From Kumtagia sp044326205 (lineage in GTDB: Bacteria; Pseudomonadota; Alphaproteobacteria; Rhizobiales; Rhizobiaceae), in NCBI RefSeq assembly GCF_044326205.1, contig NZ_JBIRCY010000041.1, forward strand, positions 1 through 64,000: 64,000 nucleotides of DNA, written 5' to 3'. Each line of letters starts with the position of its first letter. Within the stretch, counting starts at the first letter, position 1. The notes beneath the pieces were generated by a model. It worked only from the letters and a program-made list of their open reading frames with translations. It ran no database searches and had not been told where the DNA came from. This document shows, piece by piece, positions 27,119 through 34,909 of this stretch. The position numbers and the translations under genes were made by a program.

Positions 27119-27150
27119 TGAAAGGCGGGATGGCCAGTCCCGCCTTTCTG
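27119..27150. terminator. Hairpin terminator after the DUF1344-type gene
   Basis: A perfect 10-bp stem AAAGGCGGGA / TCCCGCCTTT with a seven-base loop lies 20 bases after the stop of the minus-strand gene at 27171. Read on the minus strand it ends in TTT. It also separates that gene from the DUF1059 gene and may work in both directions. Confidence 0.65.
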
Positions 27151-27170
27151 CTTTCGAGCGTGCCCGAAGC

Positions 27171-27431
27171 TTATTTCGCGATGGTGACGCTCTGCGCCAT
27201 CTTGTGCTTGCCCTGCATGTCCCAGGCGATGTTGACCTTCTCGCCGGCCTTGAGGCCCGGGTTCTTGAAGGTCTTCGGCAGCGAATAGACAGAGCCGTCG
27301 GCCAGCGTCAGCGTGGCGGCCTTGGCGTTGTAGGACTTCACCGTGCCGTTGGCCTGCTGGCCGGCGGCGAAGGCAAGCGGAGCGAAGGCGAGGGATGCGG
27401 CAACGGCCGCCGGGATGAGGTACATGCGCAT
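27171..27431 (-). CDS. Small secreted DUF1344-type protein
   Basis: An 86-aa protein with a signal peptide (MRMYLIPAAVAASLAFAPLAFA, cut after AFA) and a short beta-rich domain (GTVKSYNAKAATLTLADGSVYSLP...GEKVNIAWDMQGKHKMAQSV) that matches DUF1344, an OB-like periplasmic family common in Rhizobiales. Function unknown. ATG 27431 is preferred to the upstream start at 27464, since AAGGAG lies ten bases before it and the signal peptide then starts properly. It stands alone with a hairpin after it. Confidence 0.88.
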   Translation of the reverse strand: MRMYLIPAAVAASLAFAPLAFAAGQQANGTVKSYNAKAATLTLADGSVYSLPKTFKNPGLKAGEKVNIAWDMQGKHKMAQSVTIAK

Positions 27432-27838
27432 GGCAGGCACTCCTTCAGAATTGACGGCACTCAAATAGCGGCCGTCGCAATGTTGGGCCGTCCGGTCGCG
27501 TCGGGTCGCGGTCTTCTCGAATGAAGCCGCCGGCGTTTCCCGGCCCGCCGAGAGAAATAGTCCACTAACTCCGGTCGACTATTAGACTAAAAATAAAGTC
27601 CTGTTCGGAGCAGATGCCACAATCGGTGGTGGATTGTGATGACTATGGCGCGATTGCGGCTTCACTTCATCAAATCGAATTGAACAAGACAGTACAGTTG
27701 TATTCAATCCGTCGCTTTTCTCAAACGTTATCTTGAGTCGTATTTTTGTGCTGCATGCCTTGGCGGGCGGCTGGCGGCCTTGGCGCAGGCGAGACAGCAG
27801 CCTCAGCCAATCCCTTGCGGCTTCCATCGCGTGGCCCC
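27432..27838. other. 407-base gene-free stretch between two minus-strand genes
   Basis: This gap is much lower in GC than its surroundings, above all at 27560-27740. It holds the promoter of the DUF1344-type gene and the 3' side of the esterase gene. A CTCAA...TTGAG dyad lies at about 27720-27736. A 98-codon open frame at 27582-27878 on the minus strand overlaps the esterase and lacks coding character. I see no RNA gene. Confidence 0.5.
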
Positions 27839-28723
27839 CTATTTGTTCAGCGAGACGGCGTCGGAGGCGGCCAGCCATTCGGCGACGACCCTCACGTCCT
27901 CATCGCCGAGCAGGTGGCCGGCCTTGACGATTTTTGCTTCGACCCGGGCACCGCGGTCACGCAGGATGGTGTCGAGCGTCGGGCCAAAAGGGGCGTAGAT
28001 CTCGTCGGCCGCGCCAACCACCGTGAGGAAGCGCGACTTGCCGAGATCGACCTGCGGGACGGCTTCCAGGACGGGCATCGGCCGCAGCAGCACGGCGCGT
28101 TCGACCAGGCCCGGATGCAGCAAGGCGAGCGCGCCGAGCAGGTTGGCGCCGTTGGAATAACCGATGAAGACGGTGCGGGCGAGGTCGAGTTTTTTGGCCC
28201 TGGCGGCGTCCTGCAGCAAGGCGGCGAAGGCTTCGGCCTCGGTGCGGATATCCTTCTGGTCGAAGGAGGTCGGCGTGATGCGCTCGTACCAGCGGCTGGT
28301 GCCCTCCTGGGTGACGCGGCCGGCGACGCCCATCAGCGCCGCATGCGGCGCGACCCGGGCGGCCAGCGGCATCAGGGTCGTCTCGTCCCCGCCAGAACCA
28401 TGCAGCAGCACCAGCGTCTCGTCAGACGCGTCATCCGGGCGCTTGTAGGCAACCTTGAACTGTTTCGCATGCTGGATGAGGGCTGCAGCGGCTTCGGGGA
28501 GCTTCGACTTGCGGGGCGCGGCGGCCAGTTTCTTTGCCATGTCGTCCTCGGTGCTGGCGGCCGCGCATGAAGCCGATTTTTCCTGCGCCACCGTATCGGG
28601 CAGGGCGGAAAGCTCCAATGCCTGATCGGGTTCGAGGACGCAGGCGCCTTCAGCCCCTGCGGGCAGCGCCAGCGCGACGAGCGAGAAAAGAGAGGCGCAG
28701 CAAAGCGCGCGGAAACAAGCCAT
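27839..28723 (-). CDS. Secreted alpha/beta hydrolase (carboxylesterase/phospholipase type)
   Basis: A 294-aa protein with an N-terminal signal peptide (MACFRALCCASLFSLVALALPAGAEG) and then, after a linker of about 60 residues, an alpha/beta-hydrolase domain of the YpfH/carboxylesterase type. Oxyanion region LVLLHGSGGDETTLMPLA, nucleophile elbow FIGYSNGANLLGAL, acid in VVGAADEIYAP and histidine in VKAGHLLGDED. The substrate may be a lipid or small ester. Because of the signal peptide it should act in the periplasm; most homologues of this domain are cytoplasmic and shorter, about 200 residues, so the secreted, extended form is slightly unusual. Confidence 0.85.
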   Translation of the reverse strand: MACFRALCCASLFSLVALALPAGAEGACVLEPDQALELSALPDTVAQEKSASCAAASTEDDMAKKLAAAPRKSKLPEAAAALIQHAKQFKVAYKRPDDASDETLVLLHGSGGDETTLMPLAARVAPHAALMGVAGRVTQEGTSRWYERITPTSFDQKDIRTEAEAFAALLQDAARAKKLDLARTVFIGYSNGANLLGALALLHPGLVERAVLLRPMPVLEAVPQVDLGKSRFLTVVGAADEIYAPFGPTLDTILRDRGARVEAKIVKAGHLLGDEDVRVVAEWLAASDAVSLNK

Positions 28724-29079
28724 GGGCGAAACCCTGTCAGCGAAAGGTTAAGGCAAATTTTACCGGCTGCCGGTCGGCGCCAGGCGAAGGCCGGCCGTGG
28801 ATGGGCGCAAGAATGTTACGGACAGAACGTCCGCCGCGCTGTGTCGTCGGTGACGAAATCCACGCCGTCCGCTTCGCCTCGGCGAATTCCCGGACAGTTC
28901 ATCAGAGGCTGCGTCCCAAGCCGGACTGCCCACCCTCTCCCTCAACCAACGAAGCAGGCTTCTGACGGCCCGCATCCGAATGGCGGCGCCTCTATAGCGG
29001 GGTTTTCGGAGAAGTCATCAGCACAGAAGCAACAGCCGGGCCGATTCGGACATGCTCGCGCGATTGTGATCGGCCGCTC
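28724..29079. other. 356-base stretch without a convincing gene
   Basis: Between the esterase start and the hemF stop, both on the minus strand. Short open frames (for example 28760-28975 minus and 28841-29170 plus) lack ribosome sites and family features. It should hold the esterase promoter near 28730-28800. I see no RNA gene or repeat. Confidence 0.5.
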
Positions 29080-29994
29080 TCACGGCCACTTCACCTCGGG
29101 CGGCATGCTGGAGAGGATCGCGGCGACGTTGCCGCCGGTGTTCAGGCCGAAGATGGTGCCGCGGTCGTAGAGCAGGTTGAACTCGACGTAGCGGCCGCGG
29201 CGGATGAGTTGTTCCTCCCGGTCGGCGGGGGTCCATGCGTCAAGGAAGTTGGCGCGGACGAGACGCGGATAGATGTCGAGGAAGGCGAGGCCGACCGTTT
29301 GCGCGAAGGCCAGGCCGGCGTCCCAGCCGCCCTGTTCCGGCGCCGGCTGCAGCCAGTCGAAGAAGATGCCGCCGGTGCCGCGCGGCTCGTTGCGGTGCTT
29401 CAGGAAGAAATACTCGTCGCACCAGGCTTTCAGCTTTCCGTAATCCGCGATTGCCGCATGCTCCTCGCAGGCGGCGCGCATCGCCGCGTGGAACGCTTTC
29501 GTGTCGGCATCGTCCTGGGTGCGGCGGCGGTCGAGCACCGGCGTGAGATCGGCGCCGCCGCCGAACCACCAGCGCGAGGTGGCGACCATGCGGGTGTTCA
29601 TGTGGACGGCCGGCACGTTGGGGTTTTTCGGATGGGCGATCAGCGAGATGCCGCTCGCCCAGAAGCGCGGGTCCTCGGCGCCGCCAGGCATCTGTTTTCG
29701 GAACTCCGGCGAGAACTCGCCATGCACGGTCGAGGTGTGGACGCCGACCTTCTCGAAGACGCGGCCATGCATCATCGACATGACGCCTCCGCCGCCGGCG
29801 CCTTGTTCGCGTTGCCAGGGCGTGCGCTCGAAGCGCCCGGCGGTGTGGTCGGCGAGCGGGCCGGAAAGCTCATCCTCTATCGATTCAAAGGCGGCGCAGA
29901 TGCGGTCGCGCAACTCCTCGAACCAGTTTTTCGCGCGTGCCTTGCGCGCTTCGATGTCAGGGGGCAGGCTGGGGGTGAGTTCGGGACGTTCCAT
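29080..29994 (-). CDS. hemF: Oxygen-dependent coproporphyrinogen III oxidase
   Basis: A 304-aa enzyme that turns coproporphyrinogen III into protoporphyrinogen IX with O2 in haem synthesis. The family signature is present: NTRMVATSRWWFGGGADLTP, preceded by GVHTSTVHGEFSPEF and followed by KAWCDEYFFLKHRNEPRGTGG and EFNLLYDRGTIFGL. Length is normal. ATG 29994 is chosen; ATG 30006 and 30039 are alternatives without better ribosome sites. It lies in the region that also holds trmL and the bc1 operon, as in other Rhizobiales, which suits joint supply of haem to respiratory enzymes. Confidence 0.97.
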   Translation of the reverse strand: MERPELTPSLPPDIEARKARAKNWFEELRDRICAAFESIEDELSGPLADHTAGRFERTPWQREQGAGGGGVMSMMHGRVFEKVGVHTSTVHGEFSPEFRKQMPGGAEDPRFWASGISLIAHPKNPNVPAVHMNTRMVATSRWWFGGGADLTPVLDRRRTQDDADTKAFHAAMRAACEEHAAIADYGKLKAWCDEYFFLKHRNEPRGTGGIFFDWLQPAPEQGGWDAGLAFAQTVGLAFLDIYPRLVRANFLDAWTPADREEQLIRRGRYVEFNLLYDRGTIFGLNTGGNVAAILSSMPPEVKWP

Positions 29995-30145
29995 GCGGCA
30001 ATCCATGCGCGGTCGAAACGAAAATCCGCAATGCCGCATTTCGCCGCGCGCTGAGGAGGCGATGGCCGCGTCATAAAAGACTCGTAATTTTGCCGGCGAT
30101 CCCTAATCTCTTGGCTGTGAGCGTCAAGCCGCATGAGGTTTGCCG

Positions 30146-30400
30146 ATGCCCGCGCCGATGAGACCACCGCTCGATGGCCTGAAGAGGCAGCTCGACCGTG
30201 CCCGCGCGGAAAACCGGCGGCCGGGCGACGGTTTCATCCGCGAGACCTTCGTGCTGCCGCGCGGCGATGCAAGGCTGAAGGCGCAGGAATGGTTCGACCG
30301 CTGGCCGAAGCAGGCCTACTGGACGAGCATCGAAAGCTGGTTCGAGCGGCCGAACGACGTGATCGAGTTCACCATCCGGAGGCTGCCGGCTGCGGATTGA
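30146..30400 (+). CDS. Small conserved hypothetical protein
   Basis: An 84-aa protein (MPAPMRPPLDGLKRQLDRARAENRRPGDGFIRETFVLPRGDARLKAQEWFDRWPKQAYWT...), basic at the N-terminus, with four tryptophans and no membrane part. ATG 30146 follows GAGG at a fair distance; TTG 30140 and ATG 30158 are alternatives. Good codon use and a compact, tryptophan-rich C-terminus suggest a real gene, but I know no family. It lies between hemF (divergent) and the hydrolase-TPR pair (convergent). Confidence 0.65.
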   Translation: MPAPMRPPLDGLKRQLDRARAENRRPGDGFIRETFVLPRGDARLKAQEWFDRWPKQAYWTSIESWFERPNDVIEFTIRRLPAAD

Positions 30401-30427
30401 GATTTCGGGCGCGGCGCGCAATCAGCG

Positions 30428-31675
30428 TTAGGAGCGCTTCGCGACCAACTTCGCCACAGCGCTATAGAGGTAGGCATATTTTTCGGCGATCGAGTCCGTG
30501 AGCCAGAGCGCCGGTGCGTACTGGCGCCCAGGCATCGCCAGCCTTCTCTCGATCTTCTGGCGCAAAACCGCGAATTTGACGTTCTCAGGCTTGAGTTCAG
30601 TGGCTCTTCGCGCCGATTCCAGCGCCTGTGAAAGGTCTCCCCGCGAAAGGTGGATCATGCCCATCTCGAAATACGAGGGTGCGTGGGCCGGACGGATGGC
30701 GATAATGCCTTCGTGAATTTGAATAGCGCGGTCCTTGTCGCCGGCGTTGGTAAGATACTGGGCCAGCAGGAACCGGTAGTCGGGAAAGTTTGGAGCGAGT
30801 TCAAGGGCGCGCTCTAGGAATGGCAGGGCCTGCGCATAGTTCTTCAGTCGCATCAGGGCGCTTGCCGTGAGATAGAACGAGTGGTCGGCCCTCTGGTAGA
30901 GCGAGGCTGCGGTGTGGCCGGCCTCGACGGCCTTTTCCAGGCGGTGGGCGGTAAAGTGACGATGCTGGTCGTAGAACACCTGGGGGAAGCCGGGACTGTC
31001 GAGGGCGGCGCCATAGGCGCGTGTGGTCGGCGGCGGACGGTTGTCGATAAACCTCGCCAGCATCGGCACGAACCGGCCGCGATTGTGCAGGTGGCTTGCC
31101 AGGCCGTGACCCACGCCGAACATGGATTTCGGATGGAAATTGCGCTGGCGCTCGATCCTGTCCAGGCAATAGATGTCGACGGGATCCCGTTCGCCCGCCA
31201 GCGCGAAGATCGGCAACCGGGCCTCTGCGATGACGCTGTTGAGGTCGGGATGGGCGACGAACGGTTTGTCCTGCATCATCCTGATGCTGCGGCCGGCTTC
31301 GAGGTGGAGGACGGTTTCGGCATTGAATGCCAGCACGCGTGCGCCAAGCTTGGCGCCGTGAAGGATGGCGCCGAACGCGCCCATGCTCTGGCCGACCGCG
31401 TAGAATTCCTTCACGCCGAGCTTTTGAGCCCATAGGCGGATGGTCTCGACAGTGTCATCGACACTGTCGCCCAAACCTGGCACGCCCTGCTGATACCAAT
31501 GATTGCGGCCGTTGTTGATGAAGAGGCGGTGCGTGTCGATGCCGTTGCCGATCTGCCAGTAGTTGAACCGGCCGCCGCCCATCTTCGTCCCGCTGAAATA
31601 CAGGACAAGCTTGGCGGAGCCCTCCGAGATCTGGAAGTTGAAGGAGGGGCCGCTCAGGGCTGTCGGGTAGTTCAT
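30428..31675 (-). CDS. Alpha/beta-hydrolase fused to TPR repeats (second copy)
   Basis: A 415-aa two-domain protein. Residues 1-250 look like a serine hydrolase: nucleophile elbow VGQSMGAFGA (Ser97), probable acid in LAGERDPVDIYC and histidine in FGVGHGLASHL. Residues 255-380 are TPR-like helical repeats (HSFYLTASALMRLKNYAQAL, FRLL-type and HAPSYFEMGMIHLSRGDLSQAL). No signal peptide. It follows its paralogue after 67 bases; the two align without gaps over the first 100 residues and share the pattern PTA.SGPSFN.Q, the GQSMGA elbow and the DPVDIYC acid region. Such hydrolase-TPR proteins occur near polysaccharide or glycan genes in some genomes, but nothing here fixes a substrate. Confidence 0.75.
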   Translation of the reverse strand: MNYPTALSGPSFNFQISEGSAKLVLYFSGTKMGGGRFNYWQIGNGIDTHRLFINNGRNHWYQQGVPGLGDSVDDTVETIRLWAQKLGVKEFYAVGQSMGAFGAILHGAKLGARVLAFNAETVLHLEAGRSIRMMQDKPFVAHPDLNSVIAEARLPIFALAGERDPVDIYCLDRIERQRNFHPKSMFGVGHGLASHLHNRGRFVPMLARFIDNRPPPTTRAYGAALDSPGFPQVFYDQHRHFTAHRLEKAVEAGHTAASLYQRADHSFYLTASALMRLKNYAQALPFLERALELAPNFPDYRFLLAQYLTNAGDKDRAIQIHEGIIAIRPAHAPSYFEMGMIHLSRGDLSQALESARRATELKPENVKFAVLRQKIERRLAMPGRQYAPALWLTDSIAEKYAYLYSAVAKLVAKRS

Positions 31676-31742
31676 CGATCAGGTTATCCGCATCGGCCGG
31701 TCATTGTCCAAGAAGTGCCCGGTGACCCGCTCGGTCCCGCTA

Positions 31743-32993
31743 TCATGACCGCCGTGCCACCGTCCCCTTCAAGGTACGGAATAGGTTCGAGACCCTGGTC
31801 GCAAGCGGTTCGGGAGCCAGATCAGCCTCACGGCGGGAACTCGCGGGCAGCCCGGCAATTTTCTTTTCGATGCGTTCGGAGAAGGTCACGAAGCCTGGTG
31901 TGCCGGGCTGAAGCTCGAGGGCCCGGCGTGAGGCCTTGCGTGCCGCGAAGTAGTCGCCACGCTGGAAATGGATGCCGGCGATTTGGTTGAATGCGGGCGC
32001 GAAATCCGGCACTAGGGCGATGATCTCCTCATGGAGTACCATCGCCCGGTCCGGGTCTCCCAGTCTCGCTATGCATCGGGCCATCAGGAATCGGTAGCTG
32101 ATATTGTCGGGCGTGATCGCCAGAGCGCTTTCAAGCAGAGGGCGGGCTTGCGCAGGCTGCCTTAATTCCACCAGCGCCTTCGCGGTCAGATAGAGGGCAT
32201 GATCGGAGCGCGGGCAGAGGGACGATGCCTTTCTACCCGCCTCCAGGGCCTCGGCCCGCCTGCCGGCCCTTGTGTGCCGCCGAAGGTCGTAGAACGCCTC
32301 GGCGAAACCGGGACAGGCCAGGACATTTCCTTCTTCGGCCAGGCGCTCGATCGGGCGGCCAGAAACAAAAGCCTGCATCATGGGAATCAGCCTGCCGCTC
32401 GCATGCAAGTCGTTGGCCAGGTGATGTCCCCGGCCTGCGAGCGTTCGCGCATGGTAGGCCGGCAGGTGCAGCAGCCTGCTCATGCAGTAGATGTCGACCG
32501 GGTCCTGCTCGCCGGCGAAGGCAAAGATCGGCTTCTGGGCGGTGGCCACCACGTCGTGAAGGTCGGGATACAGAATTCTGGCGCCACCGTTGAGCAATCT
32601 CTCGCTGCGGCTGGCTTCGAGGCCAAGAATGGTTTCGGCGCCGAATGCCAGCACGCTTGCGCCGAGCTTCGCGCCATAAAGGATCGCGCCATGGGCGCCC
32701 ATGCTCTGACCGATTGCATAGATATCCACGACGCCGAGCGCTGCAGCCCGCTGGCGGATGTTGGCGACGGTTTCGTCGACGCTCGCTCCAAGCCCTTCGA
32801 CACCATCTTGATACCAGTGCTTGCGGCTATCGCTGAGGAACAGGCAGTGCGTTCCGAGCGACTTGCCTACCCGCCAGTACTGGAACTTGCCGTCGCGCGC
32901 GCCGACGCCGCTGAAGAACAGCACCAGCTTCTTCGAACCCCTCGATTTCTGGAGGTTGAAGCTGGGGCCGCTTGAAGCAGTGGGATAGGGCAT
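31743..32993 (-). CDS. Alpha/beta-hydrolase fused to TPR repeats (first copy)
   Basis: A 416-aa paralogue of the next gene, with the same architecture: hydrolase-like domain with elbow IGQSMGAHGA (Ser97), acid in FAGEQDPVDIYC and histidine in LAGRGHHLANDL, then TPR-like repeats (HALYLTAKALVELRQPAQARPLLESAL, and APAFNQIAGIHFQRGDYFAA). ATG 32993 is chosen because it aligns with the paralogue's start; GTG 33008 is possible and neither has a clear ribosome site. The stop is 67 bases before the second copy, so the pair should be co-transcribed. The two copies have clearly diverged in sequence, which points to an old duplication with different substrates or hetero-oligomers (inference). Confidence 0.75.
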   Translation of the reverse strand: MPYPTASSGPSFNLQKSRGSKKLVLFFSGVGARDGKFQYWRVGKSLGTHCLFLSDSRKHWYQDGVEGLGASVDETVANIRQRAAALGVVDIYAIGQSMGAHGAILYGAKLGASVLAFGAETILGLEASRSERLLNGGARILYPDLHDVVATAQKPIFAFAGEQDPVDIYCMSRLLHLPAYHARTLAGRGHHLANDLHASGRLIPMMQAFVSGRPIERLAEEGNVLACPGFAEAFYDLRRHTRAGRRAEALEAGRKASSLCPRSDHALYLTAKALVELRQPAQARPLLESALAITPDNISYRFLMARCIARLGDPDRAMVLHEEIIALVPDFAPAFNQIAGIHFQRGDYFAARKASRRALELQPGTPGFVTFSERIEKKIAGLPASSRREADLAPEPLATRVSNLFRTLKGTVARRS

Positions 32994-33042
32994 CGGTAAG
33001 ACAGTCACGTCCGATGGAGGTGGTTCAAGGCGAGTCCGATTA

Positions 33043-33489
33043 CTATTTCATATCCTCGACCACAAGCCGTCGCGCCCCCGCGCCTTCCTTGGCAAGACGG
33101 TCGTCCGGGTTGCGCAGCTTGCAGTGTTCGATCGACAGGCAGCCGCAGCCGATGCAGTCGTCAAGCCCGTCGCGCAGGGCCTCCAACTGGCGGATGCGGC
33201 GATCGAGCTTGTCTCGCCAAGTTCTTGAAAGCAGAGTCCAATCGCGCGCGGTCGGCGTGCGTCCCTCGGGTAATGATTCAAGGGCCGCGCCAATCTCGGC
33301 CAACGAGATGCCGACTTCCTGGCCGATGCGGATGACCGCGACGCGGCGCAGCACGTCGCCGCCATAGCGGCGCTGGTTGCCGGCCGTGCGGTGGCTGCGG
33401 ATCAGGCCCTTCGCCTCATAGAAATGCAGGGCCGACACCGCGATGCCGGCGCGCTCCGCGACCTGCCCGACGGTGAGTTCGCGTGGCAT
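33043..33489 (-). CDS. soxR: SoxR redox-sensing transcriptional activator
   Basis: A 148-aa MerR-family regulator. The HTH (TVGQVAERAGIAVSALHFYEAKGLI) is at residues 6-30, the dimer helix at about 85-110, and the [2Fe-2S] ligands are in CIGCGCLSIEHC (Cys112, 115, 117, 123), the exact SoxR pattern. Oxidation by redox-cycling compounds switches it to an activator; outside enterobacteria SoxR usually controls export pumps or monooxygenases. ATG 33489 gives the family N-terminus. A near-perfect SoxR box lies 14-33 bases upstream. No obvious regulated gene remains on the divergent side. Confidence 0.96.
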   Translation of the reverse strand: MPRELTVGQVAERAGIAVSALHFYEAKGLIRSHRTAGNQRRYGGDVLRRVAVIRIGQEVGISLAEIGAALESLPEGRTPTARDWTLLSRTWRDKLDRRIRQLEALRDGLDDCIGCGCLSIEHCKLRNPDDRLAKEGAGARRLVVEDMK

Positions 33490-33499
33490 GGATTGTCCC

Positions 33500-33530
33500 T
33501 TGACCTCAATGTTAGTTGAGGTTTTATCAA
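33500..33530 (+). promoter_or_regulatory. SoxR box within a 19-bp-spacer promoter
   Basis: The dyad ACCTCAA-N6-TTGAGGT (33503-33522) has the same CCTCAA/TTGAGG arms and six-base centre as the enterobacterial SoxR site. On the plus strand it is framed by TTGACC (33500-33505) and TATCAA (33525-33530) with a 19-base spacer, the over-long spacing typical of MerR-type promoters. It therefore should fire to the right, away from soxR, when SoxR is oxidised, and may also affect soxR itself. Confidence 0.85.
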
Positions 33531-33617
33531 GAAGTCCGTTCGGTGGCAAACCGGAGGATGGATTATGGTGGTGACTCGGCGACGAGCAAACAGAAGTGCC
33601 AAGTGGCCGGCGGGTGA

Positions 33618-33704
33618 TGTCGGGGACAGTTTGCTTTGTTTCCGCAGAAAGGCCCAAGCGCCTCAAGGCTGGCGCGGGCGAAAAGATGTAAATCGTTCCC
33701 CGCA
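33618..33704. repeat. Decayed copy of an 86-bp hairpin repeat
   Basis: About 87 bases that match the element at 54533-54618 (shared blocks: GGGGACAGTTT, CTTTGTTTCCGCAGAAA, GGCGC), but with mutated ends: the right arm reads TAAATCGTTCCCCGCA. It starts one base after the trmL stop on the minus strand, the same position that the intact copy has after ychF. Confidence 0.8.
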
Positions 33705-33705
33705 C

Positions 33706-34161
33706 CTACCCCACCTGCCGCATCGCCTCGCCGGCGGCCATGGCGGTGGCAAGCGCCAGGTTGAGGCTGCGGCCGCCGCCCGGCATCGGAATCAGAAGCC
33801 TCGCGTCGGCGGCTTCATGAACGTGGTCGGGAACTCCGGCCGATTCGCGGCCGAACAGCAGGATGTCAGACGGCGCGAAGGAGAAGCCGGTGTAGGGCAG
33901 GGCGGCTTTTGTCGAGAACAGCACCAACCGGCGCCGCTCCGCCCGCCGCCACGCATCGAAGGCGGGAAAATCGAGATGGCGGGTGAGCGCGGCCATTTCG
34001 AGATAGTCCATGCCGGCGCGTTTCAGCGCGCGATCGGAAAGGTCGAAGCCGGCCGGCTCGATGATGTCGACGGCGAAACCAAGACAGGCGGCGAGGCGCA
34101 GGATCGTGCCGGTGTTGCCGGCAATGTCGGGCTGGTAGAGCGCGATGCGGAGCGAGGCCAA
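33706..34161 (-). CDS. trmL: tRNA (cytidine/uridine-34 2'-O)-methyltransferase
   Basis: A 151-aa SPOUT-fold enzyme that methylates the ribose of the wobble base of tRNA-Leu. Family features: N-terminal LRIALYQPDIAGNTGTILRLAACLG, the LFGRESAGVPDHV motif and the knot IPMPGGGRSLNLALATAMA. The start is probably TTG 34161, giving MASLRIALYQPD, the usual family N-terminus; the frame's other start, TTG 34209, would add 16 unusual residues. There is no ATG in a suitable place. It is followed closely by a palindromic repeat and then the soxR region. Its location near the bc1 genes is typical of Rhizobiales. Confidence 0.92.
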   Translation of the reverse strand: MASLRIALYQPDIAGNTGTILRLAACLGFAVDIIEPAGFDLSDRALKRAGMDYLEMAALTRHLDFPAFDAWRRAERRRLVLFSTKAALPYTGFSFAPSDILLFGRESAGVPDHVHEAADARLLIPMPGGGRSLNLALATAMAAGEAMRQVG

Positions 34162-34447
34162 AGGATCGCCAGGGATGTCAGTTGCAGAAGCGCCACAGCC
34201 CCGGCGCAAGCAGACAAGCCTGAACTTTGGGGGTGGCTTTCCCTGCGGAATGCGATTATACGAGCGCCATTGTCAACTCGAACCAGCGGAGGCGGATATG
34301 GAATTCATGATGACCGTAGACATTCACCGCCCCATCCGACGGGCTTTCGCCTGACGGCGGAATCGGTTCGACGCTTTAGACATATTTTCCAAAAGCTGAT
34401 CGCGATCTCCGCCGAAGACCATTCCTGGTTCTCGAAGGATTTTTGCG

Positions 34448-34867
34448 ATGTTTTCCAAACCTGAACGCGGGTCGCGTGGCCCGCACATACTGCTCATACG
34501 CGACTCCGAAGACCCTATCCGGCTGAACCAAGCACGGCTGGCCGCCTGGGCGCTGGCGCTCGGACAGGAGCCGGGCTCCGAATACCGGCCTTCCCGCCGG
34601 CCGCATCGGGGCCAGTTGCCGGATGTCGATTTCTCCCGCGCCGAGCCGGCACCGCGCCGGCCCGGCCTGATCGCGCGGCTGTTCCGGCTGTTTGCCCGGC
34701 GGCCGCGGACGGAGGCCGCGCCGACCGAAGGCACGGCCGAGTCAGGAGCCGACGATGGGGCACTCGGCGAAGCCGAGCGAAAGCCCTATCTTAAGCTCGC
34801 CACCGGGGATTCGGACGCGACGAAGCGCGATACGGCAATTCACGCGAACCGGAGCCGCGCCGCCTGA
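34448..34867 (+). CDS. Hypothetical proline/arginine-rich protein
   Basis: A 139-aa frame (MFSKPERGSRGPHILLIRDSEDPIRLNQARLAAWALALGQEPGSEYRPSRRPHRG...). It has low complexity, many Arg and Pro, and no domain that I recognise. GAAGGA lies eight bases before ATG 34448, and the stop is 42 bases before the first ABC exporter gene, so it could be a leader gene of that operon. The evidence is the open frame, ribosome site and position; it may also be non-coding. Confidence 0.45.
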   Translation: MFSKPERGSRGPHILLIRDSEDPIRLNQARLAAWALALGQEPGSEYRPSRRPHRGQLPDVDFSRAEPAPRRPGLIARLFRLFARRPRTEAAPTEGTAESGADDGALGEAERKPYLKLATGDSDATKRDTAIHANRSRAA

Positions 34868-34909
34868 GGGTGGCGCGGCCTCCACACCCGATTTTGAAAG
34901 AGCATGCGC

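Noticed and set aside
27582..27878. 98-codon minus-strand frame in the AT-rich gap
   Set aside because: Overlaps the 3' end of the esterase gene, with no ribosome site and no family features.
33565..34464. 299-codon plus-strand frame after the SoxR promoter
   Set aside because: It has a good ribosome site but runs through a repeat and antisense to trmL with no protein-like composition. Not annotated as a gene, but the promoter is reported as a finding.
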